Below are positions 26,986 through 35,163 of a stretch of DNA of 64,000 nt, one piece after another. The stretch's first letter is position 1, and each line of letters begins with the position of its first letter. This DNA is from Planctomycetota bacterium. GTDB lineage: Bacteria; Planctomycetota; Uabimicrobiia; Uabimicrobiales; Uabimicrobiaceae. The position numbers and the translations under genes were made by a program. Location of the stretch: positions 17,238 through 81,237 of the forward strand of contig JAJDCR010000132.1 in assembly GCA_029260735.1 (NCBI GenBank), written 5' to 3'. The notes below the pieces were generated by a model. The model saw nothing but the letters and a program-made list of their open reading frames with translations, was not told the DNA's origin and did not search any database.

Positions 26986-27872
26986 TGGCCACTGTCAAAT
27001 ATCTAGATCGAGATGAGGAAGAACAGGAAATTTATATCACTGAAAAGCCTTTAGTCTTTGGTTCCTCCTCGCAATGTGATTGCCCTATTCCACTTATGCC
27101 AGGGATAGCAGGAAAACATGTCCAGTTTTTCCTTGAAGATGGCGAGTATTATCTCGAAAGTCTAACTAAGAAGGAAACCAGGGCTAATTACGCGAGGCAA
27201 GACAGCTATAAACCCGTTAGAGAGGGTCAATGTGTTATTATTCGAGATTCTTTACAGGTGGCTCTAGGAAACTACGAGCTCATACTTCAGTTCTCTAACC
27301 CCAAGTACCAGATAGCCGATATGATGAGCGAATCTGGTGATTTTAATATGACTTTCGTGAAAAAACAAAAGGTGAGTACTCCTGAATCTTGGATGTTTGA
27401 CTACCTACGAGAATTTCATTTTCGCCTATCCTGTACAGAGAAAAAGTCTTTTGATGTTTTTATTTTAAAAAGCGTAATGGAAGCTTTCCCAAGTATCTCC
27501 ATGAGCATTATATATACCTTTCCGATAGTAGATAAAAAAAGAAAAATCAAAAAAGAAAGATATCTCAGGAGACGCGAAAAGCCAGAGCACGAAGCATCTA
27601 AAAATTGTATCAAAAGAGTATTGAGGTCCAAAGAAGCTCACCTCTTCAATGTAGAACCCGATCATCTAGACGAAAATAGAACTCTCCAAGAAAACTCTGT
27701 CCTCTCTTGCATGATATTCCCAGTCTTTGAGCAGGATGATATTATCGCTCTCCTCTACTTTGAAAGTGACAACATTATCCACAATGAAGATTTTCATAAG
27801 CTACTCCAGTTACTAGAAATAGGTGGTATCATGAATATTATCTCGTTTTGTCTTTTCTGGAGAGAAAGATGA
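26985..27872 (+). CDS. FHA-GAF domain protein
   Basis: 295 residues. Residues about 12-105 form an FHA-like domain (KPLVFGSSSQCDCPIPL, GIAGKHVQFFLEDGEYYLESL, QVALGNYELIL). FHA domains bind phosphothreonine, though the usual Ser in the GxSxxH motif is Lys here (GIAGKH). Residues about 140-285 look like a GAF sensor (SMSIIYTFPIV, SVLSCMIFPVFEQDDIIALLYFE, LLQLLEIGGI). It overlaps the downstream Ser/Thr kinase gene by 25 bases, so the two should act together. Start is one base after the membrane gene's stop. Not a structural protein; a signalling cargo gene of the phage. Confidence 0.75.
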   Translation: MATVKYLDRDEEEQEIYITEKPLVFGSSSQCDCPIPLMPGIAGKHVQFFLEDGEYYLESLTKKETRANYARQDSYKPVREGQCVIIRDSLQVALGNYELILQFSNPKYQIADMMSESGDFNMTFVKKQKVSTPESWMFDYLREFHFRLSCTEKKSFDVFILKSVMEAFPSISMSIIYTFPIVDKKRKIKKERYLRRREKPEHEASKNCIKRVLRSKEAHLFNVEPDHLDENRTLQENSVLSCMIFPVFEQDDIIALLYFESDNIIHNEDFHKLLQLLEIGGIMNIISFCLFWRER

Positions 27873-28942
27873 AGGATAGCAAAGATCTAGATTACAACAC
27901 TTTTTTTAGAGAACTACTGGAGGACTACAGCGAGAAGGTCCCTATAAAAATCTGGCAACAACTCGTTAACCTGCTTCGGCCAGATACATACTTGGTACAA
28001 AGATTTGTCATGCAAGGAGGAGAGTGTGTTGCTCTTCTGGTACGCGACGAGCTAGACCGAGAAATATTCCTCAAGTTGCTCCTGCCTGATGAGCAGTTAG
28101 ATTCATTCGGTAGTGATAAAAACATGAAAAAAAGAATGATGCGAGGAACTGCTCTACAATCTCTTTTCCATAAGAAATGCTCTGTCGGCATCGTTCCAGA
28201 AGTATTCGATGTTTCATTCTTCGAAGATCGCTCATATGTCTGTATGCAATGGGTAGACGGGAAGCCCCTCTTAGACCACCTCCAGGCTACTGAAGATTTC
28301 GATGAGCGAATAGATGTGTTTTTAGAAGTAGCCAGGGCTGTCGAGGAAATCCATAGCTATGGGATAGTCCACGGAGATATCAAGGACATCAATATCAAGA
28401 TATCCAAGGGGAAAGCTGCGATACTCGACTGGGGACATGCAAAGAAAATGGAAGGCTCTGTTGAAATCACTCAAGAGCATATTGGCATGGGTAGCGTTCT
28501 TCACATGGCCCCCGAGCAAATGGGGATGGCAAAGTACCGCAGCTACCAATCTGATGTTTATGCTGCTGGAGTTGTCCTATGGCAATGCTGTTCTCAACGT
28601 GAGCCCATACAAATAGAAACGGAGAGAGGGCCAGAGGTGTATTGTGATCCTGCTTACATGCCCATTTCTTACCAAGCAATTTTTACTCGCGCTAGGAACA
28701 AGGATCTTCAAGAGAGGTATCAAGATATTAAGGAGATGATTGATGCTGTCGAAAGTTTGCTCAAGAAAGATCGCTACAAGAAATCTCAGCGAATCGAGGC
28801 CAAAAAAATTATACAGGTAGTTCAGGGGAAAGCCGATGAGAAAACCGAGATCTACCACGAGAAGAAATACAGCTCACATAAGTTGACTAATATTCTCACT
28901 AAATTCTTTCTACAGGCTAGCGAGTTAAAGAGAAACCAGTGA
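27848..28942 (+). CDS. Eukaryotic-type Ser/Thr protein kinase
   Basis: 364 residues. Kinase signatures: invariant Lys K76 (IFLKLLLP), catalytic loop H175-G-D177-I-K179-D-I-N182 (HRD replaced by HGD), D194-W-G in place of DFG, MAPEQ, and SDVYAAGVVLWQC. ATP-binding, catalytic Asp and metal Asp are all present, so activity is likely. No glycine-rich loop of the usual GxGxxG type is evident. No membrane segment. Overlaps the FHA-GAF gene, its probable partner or substrate, in the phage late operon. Confidence 0.88.
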   Translation: MSFLERKMKDSKDLDYNTFFRELLEDYSEKVPIKIWQQLVNLLRPDTYLVQRFVMQGGECVALLVRDELDREIFLKLLLPDEQLDSFGSDKNMKKRMMRGTALQSLFHKKCSVGIVPEVFDVSFFEDRSYVCMQWVDGKPLLDHLQATEDFDERIDVFLEVARAVEEIHSYGIVHGDIKDINIKISKGKAAILDWGHAKKMEGSVEITQEHIGMGSVLHMAPEQMGMAKYRSYQSDVYAAGVVLWQCCSQREPIQIETERGPEVYCDPAYMPISYQAIFTRARNKDLQERYQDIKEMIDAVESLLKKDRYKKSQRIEAKKIIQVVQGKADEKTEIYHEKKYSSHKLTNILTKFFLQASELKRNQ

Positions 28943-29235
28943 CAAATAAAAAACCTAAACGCCAAGTTATTAACGAACACAAATATGAGGCGCAAGACGC
29001 CTTCTTCGCTGCTTGGAACAAAAAGAGAAAAGAAGGGGACTCTTCACCTAGTCCGGGGTTCAGTAAGACGGTCAACGATGCTACTTTTTCTGATAACAAA
29101 GTTGTTTTGCAAATGATCCGAGACAAAGACAAAAAAGGACAGCAAGGAGTCAAGAAGTACATCGAAAGAAAAAAACAACACACCGATACTAAGAAAAATA
29201 TGTGGCAAAGAATAAAGTCATTCTTCTCTAAATAA
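28939..29235 (+). CDS. Small basic protein, last gene of late operon
   Basis: 98 residues from a GTG overlapping the kinase stop (CAGTGA). Strongly basic and polar (RQVINEHKYEAQDAFFAAWN, KKYIERKKQHTDTKK) with no recognised domain. It contains several Ser/Thr and could be a kinase substrate; this is only context. Confidence 0.5.
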   Translation: MTNKKPKRQVINEHKYEAQDAFFAAWNKKRKEGDSSPSPGFSKTVNDATFSDNKVVLQMIRDKDKKGQQGVKKYIERKKQHTDTKKNMWQRIKSFFSK

Positions 29236-29297
29236 TTTTTCTTGATCTCAGATTTCCTCTCACGGGGAAAGCTGACTGGGCATGGCGACTTATGTAT

Positions 29298-29438
29298 TGA
29301 TATAAGGTATATATACCTTATATCATATAAGAAAAAAAATGTCAAGTTTTATTTCTTATCCTTATTTTTGAAGGGATGAAAAGAAAAAACTTGACATTTT
29401 TACATTAATTATGTAAGGTATATATACCTTACATAATT
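29298..29438 (+). promoter_or_regulatory. Two large palindromes and two opposed promoters upstream of abiEi
   Basis: A perfect 28-bp palindrome (29298-29325) and a perfect 32-bp palindrome (29407-29438) share the core AAGGTATATATACCTT. Between them AAAATGTCAAGTTTT and AAAACTTGACATTTT form inverted arms, each containing a TTGACA -35 box. The leftward one has TATAAG at 17 bases, overlapping the first palindrome. The rightward one runs into the second palindrome before abiEi. AbiEi antitoxins repress their own promoters by binding paired inverted repeats, so these are the likely operators. Confidence 0.75.
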
Positions 29439-29458
29439 TCTTAAAGAAAGGGAATTTA

Positions 29459-30352
29459 GTGCCGGGACTTAATAGATTTCAGATGCTCCAGCATGCAAAA
29501 CCAGAAATTACTAAATTTTTCTCTGAAACCAAAAAAGATATTTTTTCACCTCAAGACATTGCACGCATTATATTAGAAAAATCTATGGAATGGAGACTTG
29601 CAAAAGTCACAACAGAGGAAGACTTTGCCAGGTTTTTAAAAGAAAGAAATATCCTTAAAGAAATAAAAATAACTTTCTCTGGGCAAGATAAAGAAGTATT
29701 CAGATATGTTAAGGGAGATGTATCTAACTATCAGATTGCCTTGTCACTAAATAGACAATCTTACATTAGTCACTATACAGCCGTTTTTTTGCACGGTCTG
29801 ACAAACAATATTCCAAAAAGAGTTTATACAAATACTGAGCAGTCAAGAAAATCTAACCCCCCGAATAAAAGCAATCTAACTCAAGAAAAAATTGATAGTG
29901 CCTTTTCCAAACCAATGCGTAAAACAAAAAATATCGCTACATTTTTTGATAACAGTGTATGTTTAATAAACGGTAAAAACTTAAATCGTTTAGGGGTATC
30001 GGAAATTCCCGTAGCTAATGCAACTATACCGGTTACAAATATTGAAAGAACCCTCATCGATATAGCTGTAAGGCCGGACTATTGCGGAGGGGTATACGAA
30101 GTTCAGGAAGTCTATGCCATGGCTAAAGGGCAAATATCTTCAAACAGGCTTTTAGCAACCTTAAAAAAAATAGATTTTATTTATCCCTACCATCAGGTCA
30201 TTGGATTTTACTTAGAAAAAGCCGGATACAAGGAAGAAATACTTCGACTATTTGAAAAAGAAGACAAGCTGTTCAATTTTTATCTGGCCTATGATATGAA
30301 AGATAAGCAATTCTCTAAGCGCTGGAAGTTGTTTTATCCAAAAGGTCTGTAA
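29459..30352 (+). CDS. abiEi: AbiEi-family antitoxin/transcriptional repressor
   Basis: 297 residues from a GTG behind AAAGGGAA. The N-terminal part is a winged-helix DNA-binding domain (FSPQDIARIILEKS...LKERNILKEI). The middle and C-terminus follow the AbiEi pattern: YQIALSLNRQSYISHYTAVFLHGLT, then IPVTNIERTLIDIAVRPDYCGGV and PYHQVIGFYLEKAGY. Type IV antitoxins counter the nucleotidyltransferase toxin without binding it and autoregulate via inverted repeats, present directly upstream. Unusually, its toxin gene is convergent, overlapping 38 bases at the 3' ends. Confidence 0.88.
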   Translation: MPGLNRFQMLQHAKPEITKFFSETKKDIFSPQDIARIILEKSMEWRLAKVTTEEDFARFLKERNILKEIKITFSGQDKEVFRYVKGDVSNYQIALSLNRQSYISHYTAVFLHGLTNNIPKRVYTNTEQSRKSNPPNKSNLTQEKIDSAFSKPMRKTKNIATFFDNSVCLINGKNLNRLGVSEIPVANATIPVTNIERTLIDIAVRPDYCGGVYEVQEVYAMAKGQISSNRLLATLKKIDFIYPYHQVIGFYLEKAGYKEEILRLFEKEDKLFNFYLAYDMKDKQFSKRWKLFYPKGL

Positions 30353-31211
30353 GCCTTTTACAAATCTCTACAGTGTAGTTAAAATAATAATCGTAATTGT
30401 GAATATTTGTTGAGGTAACCGTCTCAACTACCGAGTTAAAATCAAGTTTATGAAATTCTTTTGTATTCTCTATCTTTCCTAAAAAATCCATAGGAACCTT
30501 TTTGATTTCAAATATTTTTATCAGAGTCTTTAGATTCTCAGAATCAAAAATTTCACTTTCTACACTTGGCTCCCACTCAATGATAGAGTGAATATCAAAA
30601 AAATCTCTTGCTCGCGGTTTAGGTTTCGTTTTTATGATTTCAGAATATTTCTCTACTTGTTGACATAAAGCACGTAATTTTTCATAAACAATCATCACTG
30701 GCGTATAGCAGAAAACTGTGTAGCCATCTAGCTCAACGTCGACCTTTCCACCACAATACTCATGTTTACTAATATCTACTTTAAATTTTCCTTTGCCATG
30801 AATCTGTAATAAATTTCGTCTTAACTGATTTAGATCATCTTTATACACCTGATACTTCTCATCACGTATAATTTTAAATTCGAGTTTATAACCTCCCCAG
30901 AAGTCTGGGTTTTTTGTTTTTTTATCTGGTTGTTGTGTAAGAGTAACATCAAAAATATGATAGCCTTCGGGTAAAAAGGTTTCTTTTAGTGCAGTTTCTA
31001 ACTTTTGTCGTACAATCTCTACGCTTTGCAAAAAATCAGACTCCATAGAAACATCAACATCCATTGAGCCTCTGTTGTTTACATTGTAAAGGATGTTTAA
31101 AGCATTCCCGCCTTTTACCACAAAAACGCTCATCAAGTCATCATCAGAAAACAATGATATAATAACTAACTTCTTTATCTTCTCGATTTCGTCAAGGTCA
31201 GATTGAGCCAC
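30315..31211 (-). CDS. abiEii: AbiEii-family nucleotidyltransferase toxin
   Basis: 298 residues. The nucleotidyltransferase core is clear: GGNAL at 34-38, then S49-x-D51-x-D53 (the metal-binding Asp pair), motif III YEKLRAL and motif IV RARDFFDIHSII. Proteins of this family (AbiEii, MenT) transfer nucleotides to tRNA or other targets and stop growth during phage infection. It runs opposite to abiEi, so it needs its own promoter in 31212-31393. Normally the pair is one operon. Confidence 0.9.
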   Translation of the reverse strand: MAQSDLDEIEKIKKLVIISLFSDDDLMSVFVVKGGNALNILYNVNNRGSMDVDVSMESDFLQSVEIVRQKLETALKETFLPEGYHIFDVTLTQQPDKKTKNPDFWGGYKLEFKIIRDEKYQVYKDDLNQLRRNLLQIHGKGKFKVDISKHEYCGGKVDVELDGYTVFCYTPVMIVYEKLRALCQQVEKYSEIIKTKPKPRARDFFDIHSIIEWEPSVESEIFDSENLKTLIKIFEIKKVPMDFLGKIENTKEFHKLDFNSVVETVTSTNIHNYDYYFNYTVEICKRLTDLLDKTTSSA

Positions 31212-31393
31212 AATATTTCCTTAAAAATAACATGCTTTGTTTACCTGTAATTTGATTATACCAAGAGAATTATTGTTCCCGAAAGGAAAAACACTTTGCC
31301 GTTTATTTCTAGGAAAATAAGGAGCAATTTAGAAGGCGCTGTTGCAAAAAATACAACGACAAAAATTTTTGAACTTGACCACTAAGAAAGGAT
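31212..31393. other. Spacer between abiEii and Rpn-like fragment
   Basis: About 180 bases that must hold the leftward abiEii promoter. It includes GGCGCTGTTGCAAA (31335-31348), close to the terminal sequence of IS6-family elements, but no transposase is beside it. Confidence 0.4.
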
Positions 31394-31687
31394 CTAACTT
31401 TGTTGAACTTGTAAGTCTAATCCAAGTACTTTTATTAACTCTTTTCTGCTAAGGTTTCTCTCTTCTTCCAGTTGGTAGTAATGTCCATTTTCGTCGATCA
31501 AAAGAACATCTATTCTCTCTTCTTTGACTTCCAGAGTAACAGACTCGTATCCGCAGACATCGACAATCTTTCCGGTATGGATTCCCAAAACATCTAGCGT
31601 TTCCCCCGTGAAAACTTTCATCATCCACTTGAAAATGATGTCGAAGTTGTGTTTATAGTTTATCCCATCTTTGCCGCCAATACCCAT
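31394..31687 (-). pseudogene. Truncated Rpn-like (PD-(D/E)XK) recombination nuclease/transposase family protein
   Basis: 97 residues. The N-terminal 65 residues fit the Rpn/PD-(D/E)XK transposase-like family (YKHNFDIIFKWMMKVF, ETLDVLGIHTGKIVDV, KEERIDVLLIDENGHYYQLE). Complete members are about 250-320 residues; here the sequence jumps at once to a short tail (EERNLSRKELIKVLGLDL), as after an internal deletion. Likely inactive. Confidence 0.55.
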
Positions 31688-31753
31688 ATTCTTTTTACGC
31701 CTTTCTGCTTCATTTTGTTTGCTGCTTGTGAGAAATGACCTTCAACTATATTT

Positions 31754-31993
31754 CTAAAAAACGCTCGCATTGCTACTCTCCCGAACAAGCAAAATACTAA
31801 CGCTCTTCAACACATCAACAGAAGGAACCTTCTTCCTATTAATCACCTCATTGAGATAGCTAGGACTAATCTCCAGCATCAAAGCGACCTGTCGATTACT
31901 CTTCTTATTGCGAATCATCCCAGCTTCCAAGCTGTTTATGATATGCTTGCTCTCCTTCTTCGTTAGATACATCACGACCTCCACCGATACCAT
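31754..31993 (-). CDS. Small XRE-type HTH regulator (copy 1)
   Basis: 79 residues, real start probably at the internal MYL (codon 8). A helix-turn-helix (SNRQVALMLEISPSYLNEVI) is followed by KVPSVDVLKSVSILL. Nearly identical to the protein at 38330 (copy 2); the two lie in a roughly 0.4-kb DNA repeat flanking the replication module. Probably a repressor of a nearby promoter. Confidence 0.7.
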   Translation of the reverse strand: MVSVEVVMYLTKKESKHIINSLEAGMIRNKKSNRQVALMLEISPSYLNEVINRKKVPSVDVLKSVSILLVRESSNASVF

Positions 31994-32190
31994 AAATACC
32001 AGATCGCGTGATGATACCAGCGCATCTTAGTCACTCCTCGAAGATGGGGTAACTCCGCTGTCTTTCTCTCCTCTTTCTTTTCGCTTTTAGTCTCATCACT
32101 CCACTAAAACATGGCAACTCTCCTAACCAAAGATCATTCCGAAAAACGCTACTATCGCATCCCATATACAAAAAACATCATATCTACGCC
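31775..32190. repeat. Left copy of roughly 0.4-kb direct repeat
   Basis: Matches 38340-38745 over the XRE gene and its upstream DNA. Shared stretches include ATCACGACCTCCACCGATAC, CCAGATCGCGTGATGATACC and AGCGCATCTTAGTCAC, diverging toward the right end. The two copies bracket the 32.2-38.3 kb plasmid-like module, consistent with its insertion or duplication by recombination between them. Confidence 0.8.
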
Positions 32191-32325
32191 CAAAAGAAAA
32201 CAACCTTTGCCACGCTGAAAAAACCGCATCCTGCTCAGCGATCACTGAGAATACATAGTGATCAATAATCATATATTTGCCTGCGCGGATATCATCCATG
32301 ATGTCCTAATTTAGCAAAAAAGATC

Positions 32326-32354
32326 TTGACAAACATGATAACCAAGTGTAGGAT
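32326..32354 (+). promoter_or_regulatory. Promoter for 32395 gene
   Basis: TTGACA (32326-32331), 17-base spacer, TAGGAT (32349-32354). The sequence TTGACAAACATG is identical at the start of the next promoter (32732), so the two are probably controlled together. Confidence 0.7.
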
Positions 32355-32394
32355 TTTGTAAAAATTCAATTCATCAAAAGTTAGGAAATAACAA

Positions 32395-32688
32395 ATGGCA
32401 TCTATTGATGAACTAGAGAAAAAACTAGAGAACTTGAAAAAACATCACTCCTTCATGGAAGAAAAACTAGGATGGAAAGTTTACGGGTTCAGGATAAACA
32501 AGCAGAAAAGAACTGTGAGAGGAGACTACAGGTTTTATGCAAGCAAAAAGGTTCAGGGTAAAACTAGACACGTCTATATATCTTCAACAGTTACAACAAT
32601 TGATGAGATAATGGAGCTAGTAGAGAAAAAAATAGCGAAAGATGAATTGCCAGTATCCCTTATGGATTTTGGAGTAGAGAAATCTTAG
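32395..32688 (+). CDS. Small basic protein, unknown
   Basis: 97 residues, first gene after a good promoter. Starts with a coiled coil (IDELEKKLENLKKHH), then a beta-rich basic part (YRFYASKKVQGKTRHVYIS) and an acidic helix. The middle resembles short DNA-binding wings, but no family is recognised. RBS AGGAAATAACA precedes the ATG. Confidence 0.55.
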   Translation: MASIDELEKKLENLKKHHSFMEEKLGWKVYGFRINKQKRTVRGDYRFYASKKVQGKTRHVYISSTVTTIDEIMELVEKKIAKDELPVSLMDFGVEKS

Positions 32689-32723
32689 AGTAATTATTTT
32701 CCCAAAAATATATTTTTTTGCCC

Positions 32724-32760
32724 AAAGGTTCTTGACAAACATGTGAACCTTTATTATAAT
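32724..32760 (+). promoter_or_regulatory. Consensus promoter with overlapping operator-like inverted repeat
   Basis: TTGACA (32732-32737), exactly 17 bases, TATAAT (32755-32760): a perfect sigma70-type promoter. AAAGGTTC and GAACCTTT form an 8-bp inverted repeat spanning the -35 region, a likely operator. It drives the small-gene operon from 32804. Confidence 0.85.
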
Positions 32761-32803
32761 TTACACAGTTGAATAAAAAATCACTCTACTCGAAAGGAAC
32801 CAC

Positions 32804-33010
32804 ATGACTACTCAAGAATTTATCACCGTTTGGTTTGCAGCTATTACTTTTATCGCTATGAAAGGAATGGTCAAATGTATTCTAGGAATTATCGCTGATA
32901 CACAATGCGCGTTCATCGCCCTCGCAATATTAACCTTCACAGCTCTGATCTTCGCAACGATGACGCTCGTATCTTTCTCCAAGATTGAGCCAGTAAAAGG
33001 AGCAAAATAA
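32804..33010 (+). CDS. Small two-segment membrane protein
   Basis: 68 residues behind AAAGGAACCAC. Two hydrophobic stretches (FAAITFIAMKGMVKCILGII and CAFIALAILTFTALIFATM) predict an inner-membrane hairpin. First gene after the consensus promoter, one-base overlap with the next (TAATG). Function unknown. Confidence 0.6.
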   Translation: MTTQEFITVWFAAITFIAMKGMVKCILGIIADTQCAFIALAILTFTALIFATMTLVSFSKIEPVKGAK

Positions 33011-33315
33011 TGACAAGATATGCTGAACTTTGCCGAGTAGTAGGAAAACGATACGATGGTCTTAAAGTCGAAGTAGGCAGTAGAATCTATATTAAACAAG
33101 AGAATCCATATTTTATCTCTCTTCGTCACCATTGGAAAGACGTAGAGAATGTACACCTGCTACCATTTAGTCCAGAAATATCAGGCAAGGTAGTAGAAAG
33201 AATAGACTTTATGTGCCAAGGATATCCTTCATCTTTTGTTATCTACGAAGATGAGAATCGTAAACGTGTTGTAATGATTTTAGAACAAAGGAGTCGCTTA
33301 TGCTCTACTACTTAG
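33010..33315 (+). CDS. Small soluble protein, unknown
   Basis: 101 residues, TAATG-coupled to the preceding gene. Beta-rich middle (GSRIYIKQENPYFISLRHHW). No family recognised. The next small ORF starts inside its 3' end. Confidence 0.5.
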   Translation: MTRYAELCRVVGKRYDGLKVEVGSRIYIKQENPYFISLRHHWKDVENVHLLPFSPEISGKVVERIDFMCQGYPSSFVIYEDENRKRVVMILEQRSRLCSTT

Positions 33316-33392
33316 TATTTGTTTTGGTTTGTACTGGAATAGTTGCCTCTGGCCCTATTCAGCTTATTTTGGAGGAAAAACAATGGATGTGA
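33300..33392 (+). CDS. 30-residue membrane peptide
   Basis: ATG at 33300 behind AAAGGAG. MLYYLVFVLVCTGIVASGPI is a single hydrophobic segment. It overlaps both neighbours, as in compact phage/plasmid operons. The good ribosome site is the main support. Confidence 0.5.
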   Translation: MLYYLVFVLVCTGIVASGPIQLILEEKQWM

Positions 33393-33508
33393 TTAAAGTG
33401 GGTAGGACTCAAGATACTGGTAATATCAAGAGCCCAAAAGACCTAATCGAAGAAATGAAAGACTTCAGATCGTTCAACGAAGCAATGTTTGCTTCAATCA
33501 ACAACTAG
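33383..33508 (+). CDS. 41-residue soluble peptide
   Basis: ATG at 33383 preceded by GGAGG at 8 bases. A mixed polar sequence ending FRSFNEAMFASINN. No family. Followed by a GC hairpin. Confidence 0.5.
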   Translation: MDVIKVGRTQDTGNIKSPKDLIEEMKDFRSFNEAMFASINN

Positions 33509-33518
33509 GACACTCAAC

Positions 33519-33534
33519 GGGGGATCACTCCCCC
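33519..33534 (+). terminator. GC hairpin ahead of zinc-finger/HTH gene
   Basis: GGGGGA-TCAC-TCCCCC stem-loop followed directly by AAGGAG of the next gene. No T run. Same hairpin-then-RBS layout as at 12104; probably a stability or processing element. Confidence 0.45.
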
Positions 33535-33547
33535 AAGGAGCAAATTC

Positions 33548-34036
33548 ATGCTACAATATTCACAACAAACTGTCAAGCCTGTTTACGACAAACCACATTG
33601 CAAAAAATGCTACATTAGAATTTTTGATGACAGTGGAGTTTGTAATGATTGCGCCATCAATACCGATGCAAATTATTATCCTCGCTCAAAGGTGATTGCC
33701 GAGATGAAGAACAAGATAGTCTCGATCGACGTAATGATGACCGCTGGGATTTTCGGCGTATCTCGCTCTACGATTTATAAATGGATATCCTGGAGTTGGC
33801 TTACTAAAGAAGGCGTTCATATTGTCACTGACTCCATGTTCTGGGAGTTAGCCGAAACCAAGTGCAAAATGATCGAAGCTAGATCTGTTCTAGGTTGTGA
33901 AAAGATCTCCTCTTTGAAATCAAATTCTAGGGAAAGAGAAGATAGCCAAACCTACAGTGAATTATTACGAATGGTAGAAGATTTGCAGAAAGAAAATCAG
34001 GAGCTCCGAGGAATTATCCAAGGGGTAAGCTCATAG
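33548..34036 (+). CDS. Zinc-finger plus helix-turn-helix regulator
   Basis: 162 residues. An N-terminal zinc finger (CKKCYIRIFDDSGVCNDC) is followed by a MerR-like/excisionase-like HTH (MMTAGIFGVSRSTIYKWI) and a C-terminal coiled coil (LLRMVEDLQKENQELRGII). It ends the small operon just before the iteron origin, so a replication or copy-number regulator is plausible. Confidence 0.6.
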   Translation: MLQYSQQTVKPVYDKPHCKKCYIRIFDDSGVCNDCAINTDANYYPRSKVIAEMKNKIVSIDVMMTAGIFGVSRSTIYKWISWSWLTKEGVHIVTDSMFWELAETKCKMIEARSVLGCEKISSLKSNSREREDSQTYSELLRMVEDLQKENQELRGIIQGVSS

Positions 34037-34164
34037 AGTAATATTTGTATTACATAAATTATTCAAGATAGAGCTATATGATAATTGATATGTAGCTCTA
34101 TACTGATATATCAAAAAAAATACAAATATAAATTTCCTATATCAACCTGTGCAATTAAAAATCC

Positions 34165-35160
34165 CAGGGCCGAGCAAGTTTTTCTCGAAATCACCTAGGA
34201 TTTTAGATCTAACCCATATTTTTTGAATTGGCTTAGCTTTCTTTTCCCAGCGAAGCGAAAAAACCACCACCACTTACAAATTTTTTCGCTTTTCTTAGCT
34301 TAAAAATGATCTTTGTATGCAAGTTGTCTGTATAGTAGTAGTTTATTAATTGTATATAATATGTATATAGGATTCGCTTTCCCTTTAAATTACTGGATTA
34401 TATAAGGAAAAAGTGTTCCCAAAGTAATAAAAACATGTTCCTATGGTAATAAAAATGTGTTTTGAAAGTAATAAAAACATGTTCCTGTAGTAATAAAAGA
34501 TGCAAAAAAGTGTTCCAAATGTAATAAAAATGTATATAATATGTTGCTATGGTAATAAAAAAGTGCGTAATTAGGCGTTTATTAGGTATTTTTTTGTAAG
34601 CATCGTACTTTTGGAACACTTTTTTGCATCTTTTATTACTACAGGAACACTTTGGGGAGGATTGAATGGAGAGGTACTTAGAAATATAAGCTAATAACCC
34701 AGAGGCGAGCAATCTTTTCTCGAAACCTAGTTTTTTATTAACTAAGCAAAGCAAAAAAACCACCACCACTTATAGCTTTTTTCGATATTCTTAGTCTAAA
34801 ATTGATCTTTGTATGCGAGTTGTCTGTATAGTAGTAGTTATATTAATGTATATAAGAATGTATATAGGATTCGCTTTCCCTTTATATTACTGGACTATAT
34901 AAGGAAAAAATGTTCCAAAAGTAATAAGAACATGTTCCTATGGTAATAGGAACATGTTTTGAAAGTAATAAAAACATGTTCCTGTGGTAATAAAAGATGC
35001 AAAAACGTGTTCCAAATGTAATAAAAATGTGTATAATATGTTTCTGGGGTAATAATAAAGTGCGTATTTAGGCGTGTATTAGGTGTTTTTTTGTAAAAGT
35101 ATCGTACTTTAGGAACATTTTTTTGGTGTCTTATTACTTTGGGAACACTTTGGGGAGGAT
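34165..35160 (+). repeat. Tandemly duplicated iteron origin of replication
   Basis: Two copies of a roughly 500-bp segment (about 34165-34687 and 34692-35172). Each holds six direct 22-bp repeats with core TGTTCCNNNNGTAATAAAA (34413-34561 and 34912-35055). An inverted partial copy sits just before the rep RBS (34631-34650 and 35129-35149), and an AT-rich leader precedes each. The first copy ends with a fragment of the rep start (GGATTGAATGGAGAG). Directly repeated iterons plus an inverted operator ahead of rep is the classical iteron-plasmid layout. Confidence 0.85.
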
Positions 35161-35163
35161 TGA

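Noticed and set aside
28917..29345. Minus-strand ORF of 142 codons over the end of the late operon
   Set aside because: A leftward promoter-like sequence exists at about 29320, but the ORF is antisense to the 98-residue gene, hydrophobic by composition only, and has no RBS.
34398..34769. Minus-strand ORF of 123 codons in the iteron region
   Set aside because: It is built from the iteron repeats and AT-rich leader; composition explained by non-coding repeats.
34165..35160. Iteron array considered as a CRISPR array
   Set aside because: The 22-bp repeats are contiguous and degenerate, without unique spacers of constant length; no cas genes are in the window.
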